Below, piece after piece: positions 33,057-46,351 of a stretch of DNA of 64,000 nucleotides. How positions within the stretch are numbered: position 1 is the stretch's first letter; every line of letters starts with the position of its first letter. This DNA is from Irpex lacteus (taxonomy: Eukaryota > Basidiomycota > Agaricomycetes > Polyporales > Irpicaceae). The stretch covers positions 1,054,001 to 1,118,000 of the forward strand of contig MQVO02000003.1 of assembly GCA_001986395.2 (NCBI GenBank), written 5' to 3'. The notes beneath the pieces are model-generated. The model made no database searches, was not told where the DNA came from, and worked only from the letters and a program-made list of their open reading frames with translations. A program made the translations under genes and the position numbers.

Positions 33057-36000
33057 TTACTCGAAGATATCGGATGCGAAACGGCCGACCACAGCTCGTT
33101 CGAATTTCGCAGAGGCCTCTTGATCATCGCATCCAGTCACCTCCTGAATGATCTTGGTAAGAGTCTCCTTAATAGCACGAGCAACCTTGCTCGATGCACA
33201 GACGTAGTACTATGGAGATGATCAGATAAATATGCCAAAGGTAGAAGACTTGGGACTTACTCTAGCTCCCTGATCGTAGAACTTGGAAATGTCCTCGCGG
33301 TCATTCCATACGCGACTGCACAATTATGAGCATACCAGCCAAACAAATGCGAAGATGACACTTACTCCTGCACATACTTGCACCCAAGTGACTCCTCAGA
33401 TGCCCTTGAGAATGCCGGTCGAACCTTTACCACACCCAGCTCCTCCCATTTTTTCAAGTCAGAGTCGGAATACAAGAAGTCCTCCTTCGGGTTCCTGCAT
33501 CCGAAGAACAGAAGCGCTTCGCCGACGTCTCTGCCACCTTTCTTCTGCAGTGCACGCTCCTGCAAGAAACCGCGCATAGGCGCAAGACCAGATCCAGCAG
33601 CAAAGAGCACAAGTGGGGTCTTGGGGTCGGTTGGTAGATGGAAAGCAGCATTAGATGGACGAACCGCCATCTGCACCTTGTCGCCTGGGCGGAGGTTTGC
33701 GAGGAAGTTGGATGCGACTCCGAGGAATGGCTCCCTTTTGCCTGAGATGGGATCCGCTTGAAGCACACTAACTGTGAGGGTGACATTTGAGGGATTCCAC
33801 AAGGGAGAAGATGATATGGAATATTGGCGGACTCTCATGGATGGCAGCATTGCAAGGAAGCTACCAAACGGAAGCTTGATGTCGCGGTGTTCCTCGAGTA
33901 TGTCGAGCAAGCTAAGTCGCGGTGCAACGACCAGCTCTGCATGGGAGTTCTGAAGTGCCTCTAGTGCCTTCCGTGTATCGTCTGAGAGGTCTGTCGAAAG
34001 AAGGGTGCGAATATCACGGCTCGTTGCCGGCTGAGATATCTCGACATAGCCAGAAAGCAGCGTAGAGATCGTCACGGCTTTGTCAACAGGCAGAGACGTC
34101 GGCGTAGATGATGATAGAACGACTTCTTGTTCTGGCAGCAAGTTGAATCGCGAGATTACGCGATGCACATCTCGAGGTGGGTTCGTCGGCAAGCTGAAGA
34201 AGCTATTAGCGGGAATTGTGACAAGTATGGATCGCAAAATGCTTACATCGCTAAATAATCACCTGCGCGAGCAGTCTGGTCTTCAGGAAGGGCAAACTCT
34301 TACCATGGAATGAGCATTATTGAATAACTTTCTCGCAACTGTAACACTTACCGATGTGCCTCTTTTCCCGTTGTCCGGCAGGAGTTAACAGCCTATTCTC
34401 AACCACGGAACCAAGTGCAGCGTCGGATTGACGGAGCTCAGCGGCTCTTGTAGTTCCTTCGCCAACATTCTTGATCTCTACGCTGGGCAAGCCGGAGTCA
34501 GAATCTGACACGACAGTGTTGTACTCCTATTCGTGCAATGAGACGTCTGCTAAGTAAGTTGACCGGTATGACATACCTTGAGCAGAGCCTCCCAGAGTTT
34601 CGCCTCCCACGCGTCAAAGACCTCAAAGAACTCGGCACTGGCTGCATTGCCTTCTCCACGTTGAGCAATACGCTTAGCTCCACGTTCCTCAAAGGAGGCG
34701 TCCACAAGTGTCGGAATGCGTTGGTACGTCTTGACCCACTCCTTGTTTCCGCATCCAAAGACAGCATAACGTACGTTAGCAAGCTCTTGTCCTTTCAGAC
34801 TTGTGAGCCATGAAACGAAGTGCGTCGCGTTATCGGCAGGCTCGCCTGTGTGTACGTCAGTATTGCGCTTTTCTCCTCGACTAACTGGGAGTATATCGCA
34901 CCTTCAAAGGAGGCACAGACTATAATCACAGGTCCGTCTGTTGGGATATGCTCAGCCGCTGAGTCGAGCGTGCCAAGGGTTGGGCGGAAGCCTGTCACGA
35001 TATATGTCATCAGAATGCATGCAGAAAGAGCTTTTGATACCACATACCATATCTTCCTGCGCCTTCGGCAATACGCTGAGAAAACCGTTCCGAAGTGCCA
35101 GTGTTTGAGCCGTACAACACATACAGAGGCAGCGCAGACTCTGAGATTACTTGAGGAGCAGCAACCTGGACCTTGCCAGCATTTGCAGCAAACGTGGGTG
35201 CAGATGGTGTCGCGTACAAACGCGACTCGGTTGAATGACGCGGGATCGCGTGGATGTAAAAGTGTTTAGGTTTGATGGTTAACGTTTGCTTCAGTTCAAG
35301 CGTATATGAGGGATCAGCAAGAGCGAAGTCGAATTTCTGCAGAAGCATTGCGAGGCAAATAAGAGCCTCTTGCCAGGCGAAGGGCCGCCCCTATTAGGAC
35401 ACGTTAGCCATGGTTGATGATGCCACCTTATAACTCACAATGCACGCTCTTGCTCCGTATCCAAATGGTTGCCAGGCCTGACGCTATAAAGCAAGAGCAT
35501 TAGTCAGACGATGGCTGCACAGAGTTTGAGGACATACAGGGAGCTTCTCAAACTTTTCATCCAGCATCCGCTCAGGCTTGAACTCCTTGGCCTATGGTTC
35601 AAATCAGTATCATAAACTCCTCAAAGCACTGTGCATTTCAATAAACTGAGACGTACGTCGTCACCGTATACCGCAGGGTCCTTGTGGGCGTGATATGCAT
35701 TGATGACAATTGTCTGCCCCTTTTTGATGAAGTACTTCCCATTGCCAATGGTAGTGTCCTCGAAGGGAGCTACCGTGCGCATAGGAGCAGATGGACGAAG
35801 TCGGAGGGTCTCGCGCAAAATGGCTATATAAAATAGCTCATTAGCTGGCCTTCGCTCTAGGAGCTCACAACGTACCAGCAAGATATTTCAGTTTGGATAG
35901 GTCTCCGACCTGGATCTGTTGGTCACCAAGGACTTCATCTACCTCTTCATGTGCCTTGCGCAGAACCTCGGGGTTCTTTGCCATAAAATAAGTGGCGAAA

Positions 36001-37286
36001 GAGAGCATTCCGGACGTCGTTTCATGACCTTGAGGGGCTCTTGTCAGTGTTCCGCGCGGTTACAATATGGAAGTCTATGCGCACCAGCGATCATAAATGT
36101 GAGCAGCTATGAAAGTCGTGTCAGATTGGTATGCAGAAGATTTGTAAATGAACCACTCACATTCTTCCTAATGTTGTCATCGGGAAGGCCCTGACCCGTC
36201 TTGGGATCTTTGGAGAACAACATAGTGTCTAAGAGATCCTTCTTTGCGGTACGATTTGCCTTGCGCTCTCTGATGACTACAGCCCATGTCAGCACCGTGG
36301 ATCTGTCCCTGAGGAATACAACTCACGTTCGTCAGCTACATCCGCCATTGTTTTAATGTCCTCTTCGTATTTCGATCCCATTAAATTATTGAGTATTGTG
36401 GGACGATTCGCGCGTTTGCCACTTTCAATCAGGAAATCGTTCATTGCCTCAATGAACGGGTGGGCCTTGTCCTGTATCACAGCCTCATAATTAGCACTAG
36501 TAGAACCGGGGTCAGTGAAAAACCACTAACCCGATAGTAGGAGTTCAGGCTGTAGCAGAATACCGAGATGACGTTAACAATATTCACTCGCTGTCAGGAG
36601 TGCGACCTTACCGGTAGGACATGGCACACAATGAGATGGTGTCGAACGTGAGACGTGTATAGTCATCTACAGCGTCGATACGGTGGCGAGGCCCGAACCT
36701 ACGAAGTGGTATTCAGCAAAATGCGTTGAGGAGGCAATATCATGGTCATTTACCTATCCCACTTCAATACGAGCTGGGAAGCGATGTCCACCATATCGTC
36801 AAACATCTCTCGAATTGCAGCGGTGCCAAACGCAGGCATCAGCAAGCGGTCTGTAATCATCGACGTTAGTGCATGAATAGCGCATATAGGGACATGTCAT
36901 GAGGGAAGCATACGCGCTATCGCCCAGTTGGGCTCATCTCGTTGAGCAGTGAACAAACCATCGCCGACTGCACTGCGAACTTCGAACGTCCCGGAGGTGA
37001 CAGTCTTGTAGAACCTTTTGTCATCGCTCACTTCCTCCATCAACGCAGCGCTGTTGATCATGATCGGGTTTCGACCTGAAGAACAAAGTAGAAGGGTTCA
37101 TTGTCAATTATGACGAGGCAATGTATCATGTGGCGAGGTTGGTCACTTACCCAACAAGTTCAACTGGTATATCTCTCCATATTGATCAGCCAACAGGTCA
37201 AATGAGAGCAGTGGTGTTTCTCTGTCGAGCTGTGTGGCATGACCAAGGAGGGGCACAGCAGGCGGCGTTGGAATAGGTGTGGTCAT
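33057..37286 (-). CDS. CYP505-type P450/NADPH-P450 reductase fusion (P450foxy-like)
   Basis: Self-sufficient fatty-acid hydroxylase with heme, FMN, FAD and NADPH sites in one chain of about 1,060 residues. The start at 37286 gives [22 protein letters not shown]450 domain: I-helix AGHETT, K-helix ETLR, cysteine loop [11 protein letters not shown] with the usual Phe. A heme-domain end like that of P450BM3 ([19 protein letters not shown]) leads into a linker and then the flavodoxin domain with [12 protein letters not shown]. The diflavin half shows RQYSISSSP (RxYS, FAD binding), the NADPH phrase [17 protein letters not shown], and an end in [10 protein letters not shown]. More than fifteen introns. 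No N-terminal anchor, so it is cytosolic. The stand-alone P450 at 10346-12515 is its paralogue. Confidence 0.94.
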
Positions 37287-38116
37287 GACAAGCTTGAGGT
37301 GGGATCAGAGTCTGCGGGACGCGCTCTGTCGAACAGTGAGGTTATAAGCAAGTCCACTATATTCTACAGTGTCAAACTTTTTGATATTCTTCGCGATGGA
37401 AAGCCAGCACATCATCATCGCCACGAAGTTCGGGGTGACGAGTGGACAGTGATACGGTGGTACGCCTGCGTTTCACCACCGAGATCATGGCCTCGTCGGG
37501 TACAAGAAAGCCGACATCCGACGTCTACCAAGCGAGAGATTATGTCGGCCAATAGAAGAGGCACTCGCCTTCGCAATCCACGATGCTGCGTGCAAATTAT
37601 ACGGGACAACGTTTAGGTGCCAGTGCGCTGGCGAGAAGATTCGTATCTCTCGTCCGCAGGATTTGCTGTCCGCGTCCAGCTGGCTACTTCCCGAGGAAGC
37701 AGTGCATGATGAGATCAACTCTCGACTTCCTGTCTATCAAACTCCAAACTCGTCAATCTACCAGGCCACGGGCGGGTCAGTCATAGCGAATAACACTGAC
37801 CAGCGGGAGTTGCAGGTCGCCTAGAGTCACCGGCAATTGACATGGCGGCGTTCGAGAAACGGCAACGGTTTGCAACCGCTCATCTCACCCTTCCACCGGC
37901 GCATCCACCACCGTGATCGTCACCATATGCCACGAAGGGTCTTAACCTGCAGTCATCTCAGCACGACGTGTATAAACATCCCAAAGCCCTTGCAAAAACT
38001 AAGTACATTACGGGGTATATAGATCTAGTACTAGTGTATAATTCCAACGAATGACAGCGATGATAAGTAAGTAGGTGTGTGTGTGAGGGAAACGACGAGA
38101 GCCAATGAGTCAACGC
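37287..38116. other. Intergenic region upstream of the CYP505 gene
   Basis: 830 bases in tandem minus orientation: promoter of the fusion gene and 3' end of ERG6. Short open frames at 37239-37786 on both strands have no recognisable content. Confidence 0.45.
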
Positions 38117-39405
38117 TTATTGCTCAAGAGGCTTTTTGCTGATGACGAGGTACATAGGTGTAAAGATCTACAGATAACACAAGATGAGATCGAGGCTTGT
38201 ATAAAGGACTCCGGTAAACTCACCTTCAGCTGTCCGGTCTTGACAAGTGCGTCTCCGGCGATCTTCAACGTCTCGCAGACGCTCCATGTACCCTGAGGCA
38301 CGATGCGAAGGAATTCCAGAAGTGCCAAGCCGTGGTGAGACACAAACTTGCCACTTGAGCTCGTTCTCCAACATGTGAAGACATCCCAGAAAGTTTGAGC
38401 TTTCCGAACGTCACCCTCGAGAGGGTAATACCAAGCAACGTCATCAGGACGTTCAGCAAGATCCTCCTCGTGCAGGATCTCGAAACCGACTTTCACGAGG
38501 GCATCGCGAGCCTGCTGGATCGGTCGCATCTCAGGGATACCGTTGCCAATCTCGATCTGGTGAGCCAACTCCTTGTGCTCAGGGATGGATGGATCCCATC
38601 GGTCAGTCATGGCCCACTCGTAAACACCAAACTGAGAATCAAGGGTAAGCAAAAGTAAGCCACTACGTCACGGTACACTTACAATTCCTCCAGGCTTGAG
38701 CACCTCCTTGATCTGACCGTACACACCTTCCCACGAAGGTGCGTGAACAGTCGCCTCAATAGCGTAAACTGTATAGTGGTATTAACATCAAAGTTATTTC
38801 TCATGACCTGATAAATCACACATACCTGCATCGAATGAGTTGGGGCCGAACTGCTCAACGAGCTTCATGAAGTCTCCCTTGACGAACTCGACCTGGTCCT
38901 GGAGACCAGCGTACTTGGTGTGCTTCCTAGCACGGGTGATCTGGTAGTCGTTGTTGTTGAGGCCAACGATGTGCACGTCAGCGAAGCGAGCAATTTCCCG
39001 AGCAGGACCGCCGACACCGCAGCCGACATCGAGGACACGCATGCCAGGGCGGAGATTCATCTGGGCAGCAAGGTAGTGCTCATGACGAGCGAGGGACGCG
39101 ACGAAGGATTCGCCCTTGTAGAAGCGCGAGAAGTGGAAGGAGCCAGCCCAGGCGTACTCGTAGAGCAAAGTCGCGGCATCGTAGTAACCTTTTTTCGCGG
39201 CAACATGAGTAAGTAGAAAACGTAGGCTGGTGGTCAAGGGACACTAACCGTTCACAACGTCAGTGTAGCTGCCAATGCGGTTTTCGGTGTCGACGCCCTT
39301 CTCATTGCTGGCGTCCTTTTGCCAGAACTTGGTGTAGTTCTCCATACGGTCCGACTGGCGACCATCCTGAGTGACCTGGTTCTTCTCTTCAGCGACAGGG
39401 GCCAT
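38117..39405 (-). CDS. erg6: Sterol 24-C-methyltransferase
   Basis: SAM-dependent methyltransferase of ergosterol synthesis; adds the C-24 methyl group to lanosterol or zymosterol. The start at 39405 gives [20 protein letters not shown]. Conserved marks: [26 protein letters not shown], which includes the sterol-binding YEYGWG-like segment (here [11 protein letters not shown]), the SAM motif [59 protein letters not shown], and [10 protein letters not shown]. The C-terminus, after a last intron, is [15 protein letters not shown] with the stop at 38117. The size of about 345 residues is normal. Likely located at lipid droplets and ER. About six introns. Confidence 0.95.
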
Positions 39406-40790
39406 TGTAAATTAATCCTGCAGCGGGGAGGGGTTAGCTTCGGTTCTAAGCATTTTGTGCGACACGAGAAATGTTCAGAGACTTGAATGGTTCCCGAAGG
39501 AATCAACTCTCATTGCACCGAAGCGCATCGAGAAGTTTGCAGTGTTGTGCATCATGTCAAAGAGAGATAAGAACGCGACTTACAAGGATGTAGGAAGGAC
39601 GAAGGAGGAGGGGAAAGGAGAGGTGGGAATGAGTTGCCAGCTGGTCACGTCGACCGTAATTTATTCTTGCCATTTTCCAGGGGTGTCGTTCGATGTTTGG
39701 AATTCCCACGCTCACACACGCCGTCGGCTGCTGTCGGCTATGTCCGAGCTCGTGCTGAACACCATCCATCTTTGCACCGGTCGACTTGCAATTGGCAGCC
39801 ATTCTACATGAAGTGCAAGAATTTCGAAAGCTGCAATGAATCGTGCACAACAAGACTGAATGGATGTCTTTCTTATATGAACCCTAGCTCGAATTTTGTC
39901 GTCTTCAGTGTACTCGTTAGTGAGTGATAGTGAATGCTAACCGTACATGTTCTCATTGCACCCACACCTATCTCAGTGGATTTCGAAATATTAATATACA
40001 TTGACAGTACACTGCTGCGAGATTCTCAGCTGCAACGCTCTCCGTCTACGTGGCTTCTCGTAGCCATTCGTTGCGTGAGATCCCAGACGCCGCCACACTA
40101 GTGGTTTGCAATTGGGCAACAAGCAAAATTGACTTCTCTTCCAGCCTCGAGCAATATGAAAACGAGGTTGTCTGTTGCGATTACTAGCTGTAAATGGAGC
40201 TAAGTATTGCATTCAAACCGTGTACCAATCATCATGCATCATTGGTGAGGTCAGCATCTTCAATGACAGCTTGTGAACCTGGTCTGCTGGAGTCGCTTGC
40301 AATTGGCCTTGTGAGTGTTTTGCCTGCTTTATCTGTGCTCTGATAGTGCGAAGCACATCCAGTCTTGTGTATTGCCAGTGCAAGTAACTGAACCTCCTTC
40401 CTCTAAAATTATACTGACAGACGAGGCCGGGAGAGTGGGAGAATCAGACAGGTCGTAAACGTGAACGGTCGTGATGATGTGCAAAGTGGACAAGTAGAAC
40501 TGTAAATCAAGACAAAGGTATAGCGAGAGTAGTAGATCGTGAGCAAAAGACCCTCCAAAATGAACGGCAACTAGGCGAAATGTATGGTATACGAGGGAAT
40601 GAATAGACAGGCTTTCAAATGATCGGGGACTCGATGTTAACGAAAAGGACAGTAACGGATGCAAAGGTTAGAAGAGCTATGAGGAAGTTGTAAAGCTATG
40701 ATTTCGGATGTGACACAGGCGGTGAGCCGTTTGGAGTGGTAAGGCACGGATGAATAAATCAGCCGTAGCACAGAATACGGTTACTTCGAG
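39406..40790. other. 1.4 kb intergenic region upstream of ERG6
   Basis: Tandem minus orientation: ERG6 promoter and the 3' end of the Rrm4-like gene. Several open frames of under 120 codons overlap in different frames without splice support or domains. I see no gene or repeat. It is unusually long for this window. Confidence 0.45.
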
Positions 40791-43700
40791 TTAGAGGCTT
40801 GGATAAGTAAGGCCTTCTCCTTCAGGACAGAGGGGTAACTGTTCATGAGGTGAGCGAGAGGGCGCAGGTCCTCTTGATCCAGAAGGGCGATAGTGATTTT
40901 GGGCTAAGAATCACAGTCGTTAGCATTAGCATTGAGTTGTAGCGCTTGACCATGGTACTCACTGCGCCCTTGATTCCGAAAGCTTTCACCACACGCCACC
41001 TGATAGAGTAAATTGTCAGCAACTGTAGGATGTCCACAACGGCAGTCCACTCACAGCTTATCACCCAAAGCCTGCTTCTGCTGTTGAACCTGCTTATCCA
41101 AGAGCCCGTCGATGAATTCGTCCGTAGCCTTCACCACCAGAGGATCAGCCTTGGCAAGAGGCAATAAGTCCGCTTTAGGCCCTGAAGCAAGTCTGATGAC
41201 CTCCGACGCGGGAAGACGTGCCAAAGACTCGACAGTGTATGTGGCATTCGCAGTGCTGGGTGTAGCGGGAGCAGGCGACGCAGCTACCGAAGGACCGCGG
41301 GAAGAGAGCGCAGGCGTCTGGGGCGAGGTGACCGAGGGTGCAACCTTCTTCGTCTGAGGGGTCGAAGGCACCTCCGGAACCGGGGGCGACGACGGTGACT
41401 CCTCAGGTTCGTCCTCTGCGTTTAGGACTACTTTGGCATCCGCAATCTTGGCACGCAAGACTTCGACGTTGAACAGGCACATGGCACGTTCACGCTTGGG
41501 CAGGCTCATCAATAGCTCTGTTAGCTCGGCAGCTTGGGCAGACTCCAATCTCGACACTGCGGCTGCCATACGCTCGCGTTCAGAGGGAGGTGGAACAGAT
41601 CCAGAAGGCGATTCTGTACGAGGAGGCGTCGACAGTGAAGCTGGCATTGAAATAGGCGTGGTAGGACGATCAGGCAGGGATGCGGTGGCGTTCGGAACAT
41701 CGAGCAAGCGGGAATCCTGAGAGCCTTGAGGAGAAGGAGACTTGCCAGGCGAAGTTGATGTCTTTGAGATGTTTAGAGATGTAGTTGCTTGCTGGACTTG
41801 TGAGGCAAGCCTATTAGGATCCTGAATGGCCGCAACAACCTCGCTGAGCGATAATGTAGAGATACTTTCGACGATTTGGTCAAGGTCCTCGAGTGGAACG
41901 GTATCCAGTGTCTTGATACGCCTCTGCAACTCTCCAGTGATAACCTCTTTCCGAACGACGGGAGACAGAGCAGATAGGTCGTCATATCGCATGGGTATAT
42001 TGAGAGATCCAGTCAATGCAGCCTAAGCGGGCGGTCAATATGATAAACCAATAAGTAATGATGTATACTTACGTGGTAGTAGCTGCCAGAACTACGGCGA
42101 GCTCTGTTGTCAGACCGGTCAATGTGTCCCATAACGGGTGAACCCAAGACAAGCGAACGGTTAGTTGGGCTGGGCCAGTCACCGAATTCACTGGCAGCCG
42201 GACTAGTAGCGCCGCTCCCGCTCCTTGGGTGATTATTATGACCGCCGAATCTTGCAGCAAGCTTCTCTTGACGGAGTTGCTTGGGTTCGTGCAATCGAAC
42301 GACGAGCTGCTTTGATCCTAGCACGGCTCCGTTCATGGCGTGCAAAGCAGCCGTGGCTGGAACAAAGGGGATAAACTTATGTATGTCAAGGGCGGTATAG
42401 GAAAGTTATGTACCTTGTTCCGGCTGCTGGTATGATACAAAGCCGAACCCACGGCTTTCCCCGTTCTCGTTGCGCATCACACGAGCACTGATCATAATTG
42501 AGTATCATGCCTATGACCAGCGTGCTTTCGCTTACCTGACAATCTGTCCAAACTATCCCGTGTAGTATTAGTATCGTGCAGATTATTTCAAAAACTTAAA
42601 AGTGCTCCTGAGGTAGAACTGTCCACCGACATCCTGTATCTGCCTCTTGATGGTCTCCCAAATTCTGGCAATGGTACATGATGACGGAGTTTGAGCATGC
42701 CGCTCGTTGGCACGTTCGAACTATTCCGACGTCCATGGTAGCTCATCATCCAAAAGATGTGGCTGCACCACACAGTATGCCCTCCGGAGCACTTTTACGT
42801 TTTTGACATAATTCATAGGCCTCTTACCTGACGGAAATGGGAGAATAGGCCATTAGAATCGATGCTGGTATCGATATTCTGCACGGCTACAGTCAGTGAC
42901 ACCCAAACACCACAAAGAAGTTAGCTCACCTTGATGAACAGATTGCACGGATCAACCAGGCCACTGTGGCTGTTCGCCCCAGGACCAGAAAGTGGCGCAT
43001 ATTGAACTTGCTGTCCAGGTCCATGCGTAAACTGAAGGGGGCTTCGTGATCCATAAGGGGAAACACGTGGAGGAGAGTACTATATTCTAGTTAACACATA
43101 GCATATATTGGTGGAATACGGAATCCTGGTACGTACCTGGGTGGGATATGCGCCTGTAGGCACAAACGTCGGCGCGTTCGGGCTGAACTCCGTCCTCACG
43201 GCCGCGGGTCTCCTAGGCTGGTACAGCTGAACAGCAATGTTCTGCCCCTCGACGTCCGCGCAATGCAAAGCCTCTTCGGCATCCCTCGCGTCCTCTTCCC
43301 TCCAGAACTCGACTATACCGGTGTCCTTGCCTGCAGGCGTGGGGGTGCGGACGGAGGCGAGTGCACCGAACGGTCTGAACAGATCGTACAGTTGAGAGTC
43401 TGTGAACCCATACGGTAGTTGCTTCACGAAACGAGGTGATGCCGATGGAGGCGGTAAGGGCGTTGGTGGAGTAGTAGAAGGGTATGGGGACAGTGAGAGC
43501 AGCGCAGGTGGGTCGACGTTGGGTATGGGGCGTGATTGCAGAGTAGCCAAAGCCTTTTCAGCTGTACAATTGAGTCAACATAAGTCGCTCTCATGATTGA
43601 ATGTATGCGTGACCGTACCTTTCTCAATGTACCTAAACTCGATAGTACCAGACAGAGGTCCTCCAGAGCCATCGCGTTTGATGTTTGGCCGGAACGGCGC

Positions 43701-43826
43701 GCACGACACAAATGCTACTGCAAGATCCTGGTCGGTGACATGCGGTGGTACACCAGAGATGTAGAGCAGCGGCTCGTGGAGGTATGGATGAGGTTGGCGT
43801 TCCCCGGTGTTTGGGTAGTCTGCCAT
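40791..43826 (-). CDS. rrm4: Rrm4-like RNA-binding protein with three RRMs and MLLE domains
   Basis: Likely orthologue of Ustilago Rrm4, which rides on early endosomes along microtubules and carries mRNAs. The start at 43826 gives MADYPNTGERQPHPY. RRM1 is near residues 18-85 (LLYISGVPPHV, SGTIEFRY), RRM2 near 115-185 (VKQLPYGFTDSQLYDLF, GIVEFW), and RRM3 follows (NLFIKNIDTSID, GESRGFGFVSY). Then come several C-terminal segments resembling MLLE peptide-binding domains: SPVVRKEVITGELQRRI, ERAMCLFNVEVLRAKI, and the final LGDKLWRVVKAFGIKGAPKITIALLDQEDLRPLAHLMNS. The linkers are Ser/Pro/Thr-rich. About 840 residues. A 17-base exon (42536-42552) is flanked by a 275-base intron (42553-42827), long for this genome. 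Confidence 0.9.
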
Positions 43827-44198
43827 CGCGAAGATCGCTGGAAATTAAGTGAAGTCTGTCAGTGTTTTATGCGTCGTGGCGTGTCGTTAGCGAGCTATGT
43901 GGTCGGAACCGTGAACAGCCACAGATGCGTCCGTGGACGACGAGCGTGGAAAGAGCAAAAAGCTGCGAGTGATGGGGCTGAACTGGCAAAGCCTTTTGTA
44001 CAGCGTCACGTGGCTACTACTGAACATGCGCTTCAGGCGTGTATCCCGGACGCAAATATCGCGATCGATCCTTCACTTTGCTTCCGCTAGCAGCCATTTA
44101 TAGTGTACATAGTCGTGAAGTCTACAATACATGAATTCGTGTGGTTGTAATCGTCAAGAAGAGTTATGTCGTTCAGTATGAAAGCCGCCCCGCACCAC
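43827..44198. promoter_or_regulatory. Rrm4-like gene promoter
   Basis: 372 bases in tandem minus orientation holding the promoter of the Rrm4-like gene and the 3' end of the first MFS transporter. A plus-strand open frame overlaps it but has no recognisable content. Confidence 0.4.
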
Positions 44199-46351
44199 TT
44201 ACGGCACATAACGGAATTCCGGAGCCTGCATCCAGAGTAGATCAGAATGCATAATACGTAAGAAACCTGCCATTCGCGTACCTTGTCTGCAAGTTCTCTG
44301 GTGTCAACTGTGGCATATTCGTCTGCAATTCTGCCATACTTGTGATCCCGTCGTGCATTGTCCACCCGGTAAGATATCTGGATATCACATCCGAGTCAGA
44401 GTTTGCATGAAATAAATGGGGCAGACCTGAGCCTTACCGTGAGCACGAGGGCAGCAATCGAGACCACAAACATGAGCGAGCATGAGACAGCAAAGCCTTT
44501 GATGTAACGGGGCCCTTGAGTGGCAGGGAATATATGCGTGCCGAGGATACTTCCACATTGGCCTATTGCCATGTACATCGGTATACCAGTGGCCTTCTTC
44601 GTTTCCGAACCCAGATTATGAGCGTCTGCGAACAACAAATGAGCCACTGCTAGTAGGTATGAGCGGATAATATGCTTACACCAGGCAATAATCAATCCTA
44701 TGGTAGTGTACGTGCCACTTGTGATGAGGAAGGTGGCGAAGTACCTGACATGGTTGTTGTTTGCAACAGCCAATAGTATGACATAACCGATTCCGCAGAC
44801 AGCGCTAGCTCCGGCAATGAAAAGGCCTCGGCTTTGAATCCTGTCACTGATGTAGGAACAGAGGCAAAGCACGACAGCACAGACAGCGTAGGGAGGAACG
44901 GTCATTAATTGCGCGCGTGCGTTAGCTGAAAACAAACCCGGTAAGTCAAGATGGGTCAAATAGAGAAAGCTGCAGCACTCAACTAAAACCGAAAGTTTTC
45001 AGGATGGTGGGAAGAAAGGCTGAGAGTGCCGCCAATGCGCAATTGGATCCAAAGTACATGACACCGCCTGCATATATCTACCGCAAATTTAGCTAACCCC
45101 CATACTTGAACGAGAGCGAGACTTACACGCCAGTCGCGGAAAGCAGCGAATATATGCTTCTTAGTGAGAGTTCGCCCGTAATCGGCCCTGATTCCGCGGT
45201 TCATTCGCTCTAGCTGAAGTTTACGTTCGGCCTCGTTTAGGAAAGGAGTTTCCTCAGGACGATCTGGGAGAATCCACATAGCCAACACGCCAAGAAGCAC
45301 GGTAGGTATGCCTTCGACGATGAACAGGAGGCGCCAATTCTGGATTGCTACATGGGCATGCTGAACACCAAAGGCGATAAGACCGCCGAATGCGCTATTA
45401 AAGTCATAATAAGGTCCAGATCTTAAACCGCAGAGGCAGAACAGAACTTACCCGGCTACGGCAGCGAAGCCGAACCACTGTGCCATTCGAAGACCCATCT
45501 CATCCTTCGTATACCACAAGGCTGTAAATCGAAAGTTCGGTCAATCCGCCCGTGCAATTCTCGTACCTGACTTACACAAATATAGCGGAACTGAGTTAAG
45601 TTACATCGATTCCATCAGTATGCGGAAATAAATGGGCAGAATATCTCACGCACTTCCTGGACCAAATCCAGCTTCGAAGATACCCAAGAAGACGCGGCAA
45701 ACCATAGCGCCCGCTGGATTGAAGGACGTAGAGAGCAAAGTCGACGCAGTACCCCATCCTATCACGGCGCAACCAATCCATATTCTGGGAGGAAACAACT
45801 TAGAAGTTACGCTCGCAGGTATTTGGAAGAGGATCTATCCAGGGATACCATATTAGCGCGCGGACACGATACGTATGAAATCCGCTTACGTAGGCGATGA
45901 AGAACGCGGTGTTTGTCCAGTCGAAAAGGTTGCCCGTCGGATCTCCTCTGAGGACATCCTGCGGAAACCCCTGCAACCTGGCGTTGCCCAGATTCGACCT
46001 GTCCAGAACTGAGTGTATGCTGTCAGAGCGTGCGATTAGACCAACCGCCATATTCGACTCACATGCAAAGAGGTAGAGGATACATGCTATGGGCATTATG
46101 CGTATATCCAGTTTGCGCACCAGCCTCTTCTCCTCATCGGACATGACGAACTCCTTATGCTGCACCTGTGAACTGCGAGTCGAGCTCGCCCGCTCCACCT
46201 GTACCTCGTCCGCAGCATACTTTTCGTTATCGACCTGCTGCTCCTTTCGAGGGTCGTTGTCGAGTGCCATGTCTGGGAGATCCTGGGGGTGGTCGACTTG
46301 GAGGAGAGGGACTAGTTCGAGTACCTCTTGGGAGGGTCGCCGGAGTGACAT
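44199..46351 (-). CDS. MFS transporter, Dal5/anion:cation symporter type, copy 1
   Basis: Membrane importer of the fungal ACS branch (allantoate, nicotinate, pantothenate and similar organic anions). The start at 46351 gives MSLRRPSQEVLELVP and a charged cytosolic head of about 85 residues ending DEEKRLVRKLD. Helix 1 (IMPIACILYLFA) leads to DRSNLGNARLQGFPQDVL, the ACS motif, then DPTGNLFDWTNTAFFI, PPRIWIGCAVIGWGTAS, FNPAGA and RVFLGIFEAGF. The second half has LLGVLAMWILPDRPEET, KLQLERMNRG, the Arg-rich loop SYISDRIQSRGLFI, and the end SYRVDNARRDHKYGR ... RYVP. About 500 residues and twelve helices. Two close paralogues with the same intron positions lie at 48260-50359 and 54057-56160. Substrate not determinable. 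Confidence 0.9.

Noticed and set aside
28291..37286. LYS2 as an NRPS-like backbone of a metabolite cluster with the CYP505 fusion
   Set aside because: Domain order and motifs fit lysine-pathway aminoadipate reductase, a primary metabolism enzyme; adjacency to the P450 is not evidence for a cluster.
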